A model generated the notes under the pieces. The model had not been told where the DNA came from. It made no database searches and saw nothing but the letters and a program-made list of their open reading frames with translations. Both the position numbers and the translations under genes were made by a program. Positions 36,579-44,511 of a DNA stretch of 64,000 nt are shown piece by piece. The stretch spans positions 471,629-535,628 of the forward strand of contig CAVPNY010000015.1 in assembly GCA_963706905.1 (NCBI GenBank), in the 5' to 3' direction. Source of the DNA: CAVPNY01 sp963706905. Its GTDB lineage: Bacteria > Chloroflexota > Anaerolineae > Anaerolineales > UBA4823. How positions within the stretch are numbered: position 1 is the stretch's first letter; each line of letters opens with the position of its first letter.

Positions 36579-37778
36579 ATGCGAATCGGGATGATGGCTG
36601 ATTTATATAAACCGCATGTGAGTGGCGTTACTATGTATATCTCCCTCAACAAGCGGTTTTTTGAGCAAGCCGGACACGAAGTTTTCGTTTTCACATTCGG
36701 CGATGTCGACTTTGTGGATGATGAACCCAATGTGGTCCGTTCCCCTGGCATCCCATTGGCTGAAACCGGGATGTATTTGAATTTTCGCTATAACCGGCGT
36801 GCCCAAAGGTTGCTCAAGTCGATGGATATTGTCCATGTGAATCACCCGGTCATCAGCGGGCGATTGGCTTTGCGATATGCCCAGCCGCTTGGTATTCCGA
36901 TCATATTTACCAATCACACCCGATACGATCTTTACGCCCAGCTCTATACGCCGATGCTCCCGGATGTGATCGGAGATTCAGTTGTGCGCGCCTTTCTGCC
37001 GGTTTTTTGCAAGGAATGCGATCTGGTCATTGCCCCCTCGCCCGGTCTACAGAACGTGCTGAAGAGTTTTGGTGTTGAATCAAATGTCGTAATGGTTCCA
37101 AACGGTGTTAACATCGTCCCATTCCAGACAAATAAAAACCCGATATCTCGTCCAGATCTCGGGTTCAATGATGCAAATTTGCTCTTGATCTACACGGGGC
37201 GCCTTGGACCTGAGAAGAACCTGCCTTTCTTGTTGCGAGCCTTTGGCGGTGTGGCCAGTGCATTTCCACAACTTGGGTTGCTTGTTGTCGGAGAAGGGCC
37301 GGTGCGCGATGACCTGGAGGATAGGGTACGCTTGATGGGCTTGACCGATCGAGTGCGATTCACTGGACTGATCCCATATGATCAATTGCCACGCTATCTG
37401 GGGGCAGCGGATGCTTTTATTACCGCTTCCGTTACTGAGGTGCACCCACTTTCGGTGATTGAAGCCATGGCAGCCGGCCTGCCGGTGGTCGGTATCCGCT
37501 CTCCCGGGGTCGGAGATACGGTAGAGGATGGTGTCAGTGGGCTGCTGGCTCCGGAAGAAGATTTGGCAACCTTTACTGCCATGCTGGCGCGCATGATCGG
37601 TGAGGTTGAAAATCGTCAGCGCATGAGCCATCAAGCGCGGATAAGAGCCCAATCATATGCTATCGAGCAAACCGGCCCGATCCTGCTGGATCATTATGAG
37701 CGGTTGATCAATGCGCCCAGACCGAACCGGCGAAAACAGACGTCCAGGGTGACGGGACGGGATCGGAATGCAGGTTAA
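36579..37778 (+). CDS. Family 4 glycosyltransferase
   Basis: 399 residues, GT-B fold. It starts MRIGMMADLYKPHVSGVTMYI, with IVHVNHPVISGRLALRYA and VMVPNGVNIVPFQTN near the domain boundary. The C-terminal nucleotide-sugar half reads LLIYTGRLGPEKNLPFLL and the E-x7-E-type SVTEVHPLSVIEAMAAGLPVVG. It is probably a retaining mannosyl- or glucosyl-transferase of lipid or glycan synthesis, similar to diacylglycerol glucosyltransferases. Its stop overlaps the yraN-like start (TAATG). Confidence 0.9.
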   Translation: MRIGMMADLYKPHVSGVTMYISLNKRFFEQAGHEVFVFTFGDVDFVDDEPNVVRSPGIPLAETGMYLNFRYNRRAQRLLKSMDIVHVNHPVISGRLALRYAQPLGIPIIFTNHTRYDLYAQLYTPMLPDVIGDSVVRAFLPVFCKECDLVIAPSPGLQNVLKSFGVESNVVMVPNGVNIVPFQTNKNPISRPDLGFNDANLLLIYTGRLGPEKNLPFLLRAFGGVASAFPQLGLLVVGEGPVRDDLEDRVRLMGLTDRVRFTGLIPYDQLPRYLGAADAFITASVTEVHPLSVIEAMAAGLPVVGIRSPGVGDTVEDGVSGLLAPEEDLATFTAMLARMIGEVENRQRMSHQARIRAQSYAIEQTGPILLDHYERLINAPRPNRRKQTSRVTGRDRNAG

Positions 37779-38170
37779 TGGCCAACCGGCGTCAGTTGCT
37801 CGGCAGGTGGGGAGAAGACCTGGCCGCTGAATATCTGATTGAACGCGGGTACACCATCCTGGAACGCAATGTGCGCACCCGCTATGGTGAGATCGATCTG
37901 GTTGCTCAATTGGCTGAGGAAAGTATTTCACTATCCGACTCCCCTGTGACCGTTTTCGTTGAAGTTAAGACTCGTTCAACCCGTTCATTTGGGCTCCCGG
38001 AGGAATCCGTCACTGCGCGCAAGCGCGAGCATATGATAGCGGCAGCGCAATCGTATCTACAGGAACATTTAGAGCTTGGAGATGCCTGGCGGATCGATGT
38101 GATCGCTATCCAACGGTTGCAGCCTGGCAAATCGCCTTCCATTCATCATTTTGAAAATGCCATCCATTGA
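37778..38170 (+). CDS. YraN / UPF0102 family protein
   Basis: 130 residues with the Holliday-junction-resolvase-like nuclease fold: GRWGEDLAAEYLIERGYTILERNVRTRYGEIDLVAQ (E-x-D), then VFVEVKTRSTRSFGLPEESV (E-x-K) and AQSYLQEHLELGDAWRIDVIAI. The family is conserved and nuclease-like but its cellular role is not settled. It overlaps the GT4 stop and the miaA start. Confidence 0.93.
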   Translation: MANRRQLLGRWGEDLAAEYLIERGYTILERNVRTRYGEIDLVAQLAEESISLSDSPVTVFVEVKTRSTRSFGLPEESVTARKREHMIAAAQSYLQEHLELGDAWRIDVIAIQRLQPGKSPSIHHFENAIH

Positions 38171-39098
38171 ATCTAAGCTGAGCGGGAAACCTCCACTGGT
38201 TGTTGTCCTGGGACCCACTGCGGTTGGGAAGACGGAGATTTCGATTCAACTGGCAGAGCGTCTGCATGGGGAGATCGTTTCAGCAGATTCGCGCCTCTTC
38301 TATCGAGGGATGGATATCGGCACGGCGAAACCCACGCTTACGGAACAGGCGCGAGTTCCACATCATTTATTAGATGTAACCGACCCAGACCAAATCTGGG
38401 GTTTGGCTGAGTATCAGAGGGCCGCACACCAGGTCATCACCGCTATCCATGCCCGTGAGCGCCTACCCTTCATGGTTGGGGGCACCGGGCAATATGTGCG
38501 CGCAGTGACTGAGGATTGGCAAATTCCACCGGTGGCGCCGGATAGACAGTTGCGGGAGGCGCTGGAGCGTTGGGCAGCCAGTATTGGTCCAGACGGCTTG
38601 CATACGCGCCTGGCGGTGGTTGATCCCCAGGCAGCCGCCCAGATCGATTACCACAACCTGCGCCGGACCGTGCGCGCCCTGGAAGTGATTTTTACTACTG
38701 GTAAACGTTTCTCAGAGCAGCGCCTGAAAGGCACTTCGCCTTACCAGTTATTCTTGCTTGGCCTGACTCGCCCGCGCGGCGAGCTATATGCGCGCATCGA
38801 TGCGCGTATTGAAACGATGTTCGACCAGGGTCTGATTGGGGAAGTTCAGCAATTGTTGAACAAAGGGTATGATCCGAGCCTGCCCCCACTTTCCGCCATT
38901 GGGTATTCGGAAGCGATTGCCTTTATACAAGGTCGAATTACGATTGAGCAAGCCAAAGAGTCGATGAAACGGCGCACACGCCTGTTTGTGCGCCGCCAGG
39001 CCAACTGGTTCAAAGCAGAAGACATCCACATCCATTGGTTTACGGCTGGATCGACCAAACTGGACGAGATCGAATCTGCAATCCGGTTCTGGTTGTAA
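38151..39098 (+). CDS. miaA: tRNA dimethylallyltransferase
   Basis: Adds a dimethylallyl group to A37 of tRNAs reading UNN codons. 315 residues: P-loop VVLGPTAVGKTEISIQLA, then EIVSADSRLFYRGMDIGTAKP, HHLLDVTDPDQ, FMVGGTGQYVRAV, and the C-terminal YARIDARIETMFDQGLIGEV, SAIGYSEAIAFIQG and RRQANWFK. All catalytic motifs are present. It starts at TTG 38151 or ATG 38157, overlapping the yraN-like gene by up to 20 bp. Confidence 0.95.
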   Translation: MKMPSIESKLSGKPPLVVVLGPTAVGKTEISIQLAERLHGEIVSADSRLFYRGMDIGTAKPTLTEQARVPHHLLDVTDPDQIWGLAEYQRAAHQVITAIHARERLPFMVGGTGQYVRAVTEDWQIPPVAPDRQLREALERWAASIGPDGLHTRLAVVDPQAAAQIDYHNLRRTVRALEVIFTTGKRFSEQRLKGTSPYQLFLLGLTRPRGELYARIDARIETMFDQGLIGEVQQLLNKGYDPSLPPLSAIGYSEAIAFIQGRITIEQAKESMKRRTRLFVRRQANWFKAEDIHIHWFTAGSTKLDEIESAIRFWL

Positions 39099-39103
39099 TT
39101 TTA

Positions 39104-39132
39104 TTGACACGCGCCTTTAATCACTCTATACT
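39104..39132 (+). promoter_or_regulatory. Promoter of the acyl-CoA ligase gene
   Basis: TTGACA (39104-39109), a 17-bp spacer and TATACT (39127-39132) lie ~65 bp upstream of the ligase ATG: a near-consensus sigma-70-type promoter immediately after the miaA stop. Confidence 0.8.
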
Positions 39133-39196
39133 ATTCTTACAGCACCTTAATCAGAATCGGCCGCTATACTATTTGCAGTTCTTGAAGGAGGAAAAC

Positions 39197-40901
39197 ATGA
39201 GCGAGAGGCCTTGGCTCCTGCATTACGACAAGGGTGTGCCTCACCATATTGATTACCCCGATGTGCCCTTGTTCTTTTTCTTGGAAGAAGCGGCGAGGAA
39301 GTATCCCAGAATCCCCGTGCACCATCTTTCACGGGGCCAGGATTTCATACCGTGAAATGGACGCGATCACCAACCGTCTGGCGGCTGGGTTGGTGGAGTT
39401 GGGGGTGAAAAAAGGCGATCGAGTGGGAATATTTATGCCGAACACGCCGCAGTTCGTGATGGCATATTTTGCCATCCTGAAGGCGGGGGCGGTGGTTGCT
39501 GCAACTAACCCCTTGTATTCTCCCCGAGAGATTGTTCATCAAGCCAACGATGCTGGCGTAGAGGTAATGCTGGTGATGAGCAATTTCTACGGTCTGATGA
39601 AAAAAGTCCAACCCGAAACAAAAATTCGCAAACTTGTGGTCACGAACATCAAAGAAGCCTTGCCGCCAGTGCTGTCTCTATTGTTTGGGTTAACCAAAGA
39701 GAAGAAAGGCGGTTTCCGTGTTCAGCTAACTGAGGGGGATGTCTGGATGCAAGATCTGATCTCCCGGCAGAAATCTGAAGACCGACCGAAGGTGGATGTC
39801 AGCTCGAACGATCCGGCGTTGTTCCAATATAGCGGCGGAACGACCGGCATTTCCAAAGCTGCGATTGCCTTGCACCGTAATCTGATCGCCAATTCACTGC
39901 AGATCCGCCTGTGGATGGTATCTGCTGAGGACGGCAAAGAGATCGTCCTCATGGGCATCCCTCTCTTCCATGTTTACGGTATGGTGGCAGGTATGCTGTT
40001 TGCCATCCGCACCGGCGCTGCCATGATCATGATTCCAAACGTGCGTGATCTGAAAGACGTGCTCACGAATATCCAGAAATACAAGACCACCATCTTCCCG
40101 GGTGTGCCAACGCTATACAATGCGATCAATAACCACCCTGATGTGCTGGCTGGAAAATATAACCTCAGCTCGATCAAGGCCTGCGTTTCTGGATCCGCGC
40201 CACTGATGCGCGAGACGAAGGAAAAGTTCGAGGCCTTGACCGGAGGCGTCGTTTTCGAAGGTTATGGTTTGTCGGAAGCGCCGACTGCCACCCATTGTAA
40301 CCCGCTTCTCGGAGAAAACCGCACTGGCTCGATTGGTTTACCGCTGCCTGATGTAGATTGCCGCATCGTCAGCCTGGATGATGGGGTGACCGATCTGGAG
40401 GTGGGCGAGATCGGTGAGCTGGTGGTTAAAGGCCCGCAAGTGATGAAGGGCTATCACAATATGCCCACCGAAACTGCTAATACGCTGCGCGAAGGCTGGC
40501 TGTATACTGGCGATATCGCCCGCATGGATGAGCAGGGCTACTTCTACATTGTTGATCGCAAGAAAGAACTGATCAAACCCGGCGGCTACCAGGTTTGGCC
40601 GCGTGAAGTCGAGGAAGCCATCGCCGAGCATCCTAAAGTGCTGGAGGTAGGTGTGGCTGGCGTCCCAGACCCCTACCGGGGCGAGACGGTCAAGGCCTGG
40701 GTGGTGGTGAAACCAGGCCAGACAATGACTGAGGCAGACGTCAAAGCATGGTGCTCCGAACGGTTGGCCAAGTATAAGGTACCCACCCAAATCGAGTTCC
40801 GCTCCGAACTGCCCAAGACCACGGTTGGCAAAATCTTGCGGCGCGAGCTGGTGCGCGAGCACAAAGAGCACGAACCTGCTGACAAAGAACCAGTCGTTTA
40901 A
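39197..40901 (+). CDS. Long-chain acyl-CoA synthetase, FadD-like (one +1 frameshift)
   Basis: Activates fatty acids to acyl-CoA through an acyl-adenylate. Read through the shift it is 567 residues. It starts MSERPWLLHYDKGVPHHIDYP (GGAGGAAAAC upstream). AMP-binding motifs: FQYSGGTTGISKAAI, VFEGYGLSEAPTATH, WLYTGDIARMDEQGYFYIVDRKKELIKPGGYQVWPREVEE, and the C-terminal PKTTVGKILRREL with catalytic Lys. The frame breaks at CCCC 39313-39316: upstream ends RKYPRIP, downstream continues TIFHGARISYREMDAI. Removing one C gives RIPCTIFHG. The small N-terminal piece alone stops at 39355. Confidence 0.92.
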
Positions 40902-40923
40902 TTGAGACTCTGAACTGGATTTT

Positions 40924-40956
40924 CTGAAAATTGCGGGCGCTGCCCGCAGTTTTCAG
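40924..40956 (+). terminator. Hairpin after the acyl-CoA ligase gene
   Basis: CTGAAAATTGCGGGC and GCCCGCAGTTTTCAG pair around a 3-base loop (one mismatch). Strong stem 23 bp after the stop, but no clean T tract follows. Confidence 0.6.
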
Positions 40957-40992
40957 ATACTTAAAGTATACTGTCTTGAAACCAAAGCTAAC

Positions 40993-41673
40993 ATGCGAGC
41001 AGCATTTTTCGATGTAGATGGCACTCTGACGGATACGCGTGTTTGGGAAGGCCTGATGACGTATTTTAAAATCCACGGCCTTCGCCGTTGAACTCACCGT
41101 GCGTTCTGGGCTTACCACATGCCCTACTATATGCTGCTGAAGGCCAGGTTGATCTCCCAGAGCGCCTTCCGGCGACCCTGGGCGGCACACCTGGCCTGGT
41201 ACATGCGCGGTTATACCCCTGAAGAGGCGAATACAATTTGGGATTGGGTTGTCGAAGAATTTCTCACCCGGCACTGGCGGTTGGATACACGTCATCTGCT
41301 GGATGACCACCGTACGGCAGGCGATCTGGTGATACTGGTCTCCGCCGGACCGCAGCCCCTGCTTGAGTGTATCGCCCGCGAGGTTGGCGCCGGACACACC
41401 GTCGCCACAGAGTTTGAGCTGCGTGCTGGACGTTACTCCGGGCACAGTCTGGAGCCGGTTTGCATTGATGAAAACAAGGCTGTTCTGGCGAAAGCCTATC
41501 TGGAACGCCGGGGCATTGAAATAGATTTTCAGGCCAGTTACGCATATGCCGATGCAATTTCAGATCTGCACCTGCTGGAGATGGTTGGAAATCCGGTAGC
41601 GGTGTATCCGGATGAGGAATTAGGAAAGGTGACGAAGGCACACGGCTGGCAGTTGTTTCCAACTACCGGCTAG
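40993..41673 (+). pseudogene. HAD-family hydrolase with in-frame TGA
   Basis: The frame starts MRAAFFDVDGTLTDTRVWEG, the HAD motif I (DxDGT), and continues to MTYFKIHGLRR. TGA then follows at 41089-41091 (codon 33), and the same frame resumes THRAFWAYHMPYYML. Downstream are motif II (VILVSAGPQPLLE), motif III region (CIDENKAVLAKAYLERRG) and motif IV (YAYADAISDLHLLEMVG). The full-length product would be 226 residues of the HAD-IB type (serine phosphatase/lipid phosphatase relatives). A single G-to-A change from TGG (Trp) explains the stop; unlike the other broken genes here this is a substitution. The remnant could restart at ATG 41119 but would lack the nucleophile. Confidence 0.75.
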
Positions 41674-41679
41674 ACTTTG

Positions 41680-41720
41680 AGCTCTCGGAGTTTCTAGAAA
41701 AACTCCGAGAGCTTTTTCTT
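41680..41720. terminator. Bidirectional terminator between the HAD and degV genes
   Basis: A 14-bp perfect inverted repeat AGCTCTCGGAGTTT / AAACTCCGAGAGCT with a short loop, followed by TTTTTCTT on the plus strand. It lies between convergent stops at 41673 and 41719. Confidence 0.88.
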
Positions 41721-42588
41721 AACCGTTAACTGGGTAATAACACACCCCGGCTGTACCCGGCCCGGTGTGCACCCCGAGTGCTGGCGATAGCTCAGCGGTG
41801 ATCGTCTCGACGCAAGTCAGGCGCCGCTCGAACAGGGTGCGGATCTTTTCAGCCTCTTCCTGAGCCGCTGCGTGGACGTAGGCAACTTTGATCTTGCCCA
41901 TGAATCCCACCGCGCTCTCCACTTTGTCCACCATCATTTCATAAGCCTTGTGCCGGCTACGGGCTGTTCCAAGTGGGACGATCACCCCGTCTTCCATACC
42001 GATCAGCGGCTTGATATTCAGCAGGCTGCCGACCAGGTGTTTGGCCTTGCCGACGCGTCCGCCCATGTACAGGTATTTCAAGGTGTCGGCAGTCTGGATC
42101 ATGCGCGCCTTTGGGATCAGGGATTTGACCAGGTCGACCACCTCGGTCAGGGATTTCCCATCCAGTGCGGCGCGGGCAGCTTCGATCACCATCCATCCGT
42201 GGCACATAGACACATTCAAGGTGTCGATCACCTCTAATGCCAGGTCAGGGAGAGTCTCCTTGATCATCGACTGTGCCGCTCGGGCAGCCTGGTAAGCACC
42301 GCTGCCTTTGGAGGTGATGTGGATGCTGACAATGGCTTCGACTTGCTGCTCAGTGACCAGTCTTTCATATAAATCCAAATAATCGCCCGGTCCCGGGCTG
42401 GCTGTGGTGGGAAGCACTTTGGCGGTGGGCAGCCATTGGTAGAAAGCCTCGCGCTGGATGGTGACCAGGTCGCGCAGCACCTCCTGGCCGCGGTGAATAT
42501 AGTAAGGCACCCAGTAGATTTCCAGGGCGCTCATGATGGTTTCGGGAATGCTGACAACGCTGTCAGTGACGATGGCAACTTTGGGCAT
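41719..42588 (-). CDS. DegV family fatty-acid-binding protein
   Basis: 289 residues. It starts MPKVAIVTDSVVSIPETI and carries LPTTASPGPGDYLDLYERL, IVSIHITSKGSGAYQAARAA, VIDTLNVSMCHGWMVIEAA, TADTLKYLYMGGRVGKAKHLVGSLLNIKPLI and LGVHTGPGTAGVCYYP. These are the standard DegV/FakB motifs, with lipid head-group contacts from T-x-S and H-x-GPGT. FakB-type proteins present fatty acids to a kinase; no FakA kinase is visible here, so the partner is elsewhere or the role differs. Confidence 0.92.
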   Translation of the reverse strand: MPKVAIVTDSVVSIPETIMSALEIYWVPYYIHRGQEVLRDLVTIQREAFYQWLPTAKVLPTTASPGPGDYLDLYERLVTEQQVEAIVSIHITSKGSGAYQAARAAQSMIKETLPDLALEVIDTLNVSMCHGWMVIEAARAALDGKSLTEVVDLVKSLIPKARMIQTADTLKYLYMGGRVGKAKHLVGSLLNIKPLIGMEDGVIVPLGTARSRHKAYEMMVDKVESAVGFMGKIKVAYVHAAAQEEAEKIRTLFERRLTCVETITAELSPALGVHTGPGTAGVCYYPVNG

Positions 42589-42686
42589 TGGACCTCATTC
42601 GGGTTGGGCTTCGATGATCAGTTCAACATATGTATATTATAAACCTGACTCGATTTGAGATTTTGGGGAATCGCCATTAACAGAGT

Positions 42687-42751
42687 ACTGTCATTCCAAC
42701 GATCCGAAGCCCTAAGCGCAGCGATGGCGAAAGGGTGCCTAGAATGACAGT
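42687..42751. repeat. Inverted-repeat element with ACTGTCATTC / GAATGACAGT ends
   Basis: A 65-bp segment between the degV and phosphatase-like genes has perfect 10-bp inverted ends around a core containing CGAAGCCCTAAGCGCAGCGA. It resembles the short TGTCATTC-type intergenic repeats common in many bacterial genomes, but I see only one copy here. Confidence 0.45.
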
Positions 42752-42762
42752 TGGCAGGGAAA

Positions 42763-43722
42763 TTATTTACCTGTGTTGAGGAAATTGAGAATCGCCGGAG
42801 TCACATCTGCCAGGTCGTGCAGCTCAGAGACAAACCTCTGGCGGTAAGCTTTGGCCCCAATTACCAGCGCTGGCACCGGGTTGGCGGTGTGGCGGCGGGT
42901 GGACAGGTCTTCCAGATTGCCATGGTCGGATGTGATCAGGATCAATCCCTGATCGTCATTCCAGGCTTCCAGCAGCCCGCCGAGCACTTGATCGATTGTC
43001 TCCAGCAAGGCGCAGCCTTCCGCCATATCCTGCCCGTGACCGGCGTAGTCGCTCAGCCAGTACTCGAAAAAAGCCAGGTCGTAATCCGCCGCCAGGTCAG
43101 CCATACGTTCACCAGCCTGCGGAAGGGTCAGGATGGGGGTTTCCGGCAGTCCCAGGCGCTCGCGCCAGCCCTGCCCGGTGAAGTCAGCCGAGAGCGCCTT
43201 GCCGGCAAATAAGTCTGCCTGTGTCTTGAGCAGGATACCGGTGCTGGCAACTGCCAGAGGAATGGATGAAAACAGGCGTCGCCCGCTTTCGATGCCGTGG
43301 AAATAGCGCGGCGGGTAAGCGTTGATCAGGGCCGCCTTTTTGCCGCGCTCCCTGAGAGTATTGAACAGGTTGCCGTTGCGCAGGAATTCAGCCACTTCAA
43401 GGTTGGGTTTCGGCCCGTAATGGTAGCCTATTTTCTGAGGAATATTGATTCCGGTCAGCAGGACTGCCTGGCCGGTGGCGGATTGGGGCAGGCCGGATAC
43501 ACCCAGCCCGGCGTCCAGAGCCGCCAGTGTGGCACGCTCAGATTCCAGCGGCAAGAAGTAGTTTTGGTGCGGGTCATCCGGGATGGGCAGGCTGTCCAGC
43601 ACGAAGGGTCGTCCGCCCAGCAGGCTTTCCAGGTGGGGAAGGTGCCCGCGCGCGAAAGGGTTAACCAGCGGGTCGTTTGCACCGAGACCAACGCCATCCA
43701 GGAAGATGAACAAGAACTTCAT
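42763..43722 (-). CDS. Alkaline-phosphatase-superfamily metalloenzyme
   Basis: 319 residues. It opens MKFLFIFLDGVGLGANDPLVNPFA (first metal Asp), has the nucleophile region LGVSGLPQSATGQAVLLTG, and ends with YWLSDYAGHGQDMAEG and LILITSDHGNLEDLSTRRHTANPVPALVIG, giving the DHG and later His ligands. It resembles phosphopentomutase/phosphoglycerate-mutase-like enzymes but is shorter, and the substrate is unknown. Its start overlaps the methyltransferase stop by ATGA, so the two form an operon. Confidence 0.85.
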   Translation of the reverse strand: MKFLFIFLDGVGLGANDPLVNPFARGHLPHLESLLGGRPFVLDSLPIPDDPHQNYFLPLESERATLAALDAGLGVSGLPQSATGQAVLLTGINIPQKIGYHYGPKPNLEVAEFLRNGNLFNTLRERGKKAALINAYPPRYFHGIESGRRLFSSIPLAVASTGILLKTQADLFAGKALSADFTGQGWRERLGLPETPILTLPQAGERMADLAADYDLAFFEYWLSDYAGHGQDMAEGCALLETIDQVLGGLLEAWNDDQGLILITSDHGNLEDLSTRRHTANPVPALVIGAKAYRQRFVSELHDLADVTPAILNFLNTGK

Positions 43723-44327
43723 GCTGTCTCTGCGGTCAGTGGGAAAGTGCTGCTGGCAGATTGCTTCTTTCGGAAGGTGAACCAGGCTGAGCGCCGGCCA
43801 CGGTTATCCAGGCCATCCTGGCGGTCCAGTAGGTCAAAATCCGCGCAAAATGCCTGGACATCTTCCTCATGCAGCCGTGGCTTATCCTCGCCCTCCGTGC
43901 TAAAGATGCCGTACATCAGGTAATTGCCCATGGGTGACAAAAGCCGCTGCATGTTTTCGCGGTAGGCCTGCTTGCCTTGCAAGGAAAGCCCGTGGTAGCA
44001 GCCGATATCCAGGACCAGGTCGAACGGACCACTGAGATCGCCCAAGCGGGTGACATCACCTACCCGCAGGTCGGCATTCACGCCAGCCTGGTAAACTTTG
44101 CGCCGGGCGACCTGGATGGCGCGGCGAACAAAATCGACCCCGCTCACCTGCCAGCCGGCTTTGGCCAAAGTGATCACGTTGGTGCCTGTCCCGCAGCCCA
44201 GGTCTAATGCCCGTCCGGGGGGGTGGTTGGCGATAAATTCCAATAATTCTGGCGGGGAAATGCCAGTATCCCAGGGTGGTTTACGGAAGTAGGAGAAATT
44301 GAAGAATAAACGCCGGGAGATGCTCAT
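43719..44327 (-). CDS. Class I SAM-dependent methyltransferase
   Basis: 202 residues. SAM-binding motif I is GRALDLGCGTGTNVITLA, motif II VSGVDFVRRAIQVARRK, then DLVLDIGCYHGL and a C-terminal GRRSAWFTFRKK. Size and the CYHGLS pattern fit the thiopurine/tellurite-type small methyltransferases, but the substrate cannot be named. First gene of a two-gene minus-strand operon, divergent from the EF-G paralogue. Confidence 0.88.
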   Translation of the reverse strand: MSISRRLFFNFSYFRKPPWDTGISPPELLEFIANHPPGRALDLGCGTGTNVITLAKAGWQVSGVDFVRRAIQVARRKVYQAGVNADLRVGDVTRLGDLSGPFDLVLDIGCYHGLSLQGKQAYRENMQRLLSPMGNYLMYGIFSTEGEDKPRLHEEDVQAFCADFDLLDRQDGLDNRGRRSAWFTFRKKQSASSTFPLTAETA

Positions 44328-44364
44328 CGTGGGCTCGATTTTACTCGAAAATGTGAAACTCTCT

Positions 44365-44393
44365 TTGACAAGGACGGCTTCTTACCTTACAAT
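44365..44393 (+). promoter_or_regulatory. Promoter of the EF-G paralogue
   Basis: TTGACA (44365-44370), a 17-bp spacer and TACAAT (44388-44393) lie ~120 bp upstream of the ATG. The long leader includes the inverted repeat at 44425-44465. Confidence 0.75.
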
Positions 44394-44424
44394 CAAGCCG
44401 CTGGAACCAAATGTGCTTATATAT

Positions 44425-44465
44425 ATTTCTGAGGATTGCGGGTGCAGTCCATAATCCTCAGAAAT
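44425..44465 (+). promoter_or_regulatory. 13-bp perfect inverted repeat in the EF-G paralogue leader
   Basis: ATTTCTGAGGATT and AATCCTCAGAAAT pair around a 15-base loop, downstream of the promoter and 46 bp before the start codon. It could be an operator or an attenuator-like hairpin. No U run follows directly (ATTGACAC), so a simple terminator is less likely. Confidence 0.6.
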
Positions 44466-44511
44466 ATTGACACACGACCGCTAGAAACAAATCCTAGGAG
44501 ACTTTCGATCC

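Noticed and set aside
41089..41091. Selenocysteine or reassigned TGA in the HAD gene
   Set aside because: No hairpin resembling a selenocysteine element was seen just after it, HAD enzymes have no known selenocysteine there, and TGA is used as a normal stop in many genes of this window.
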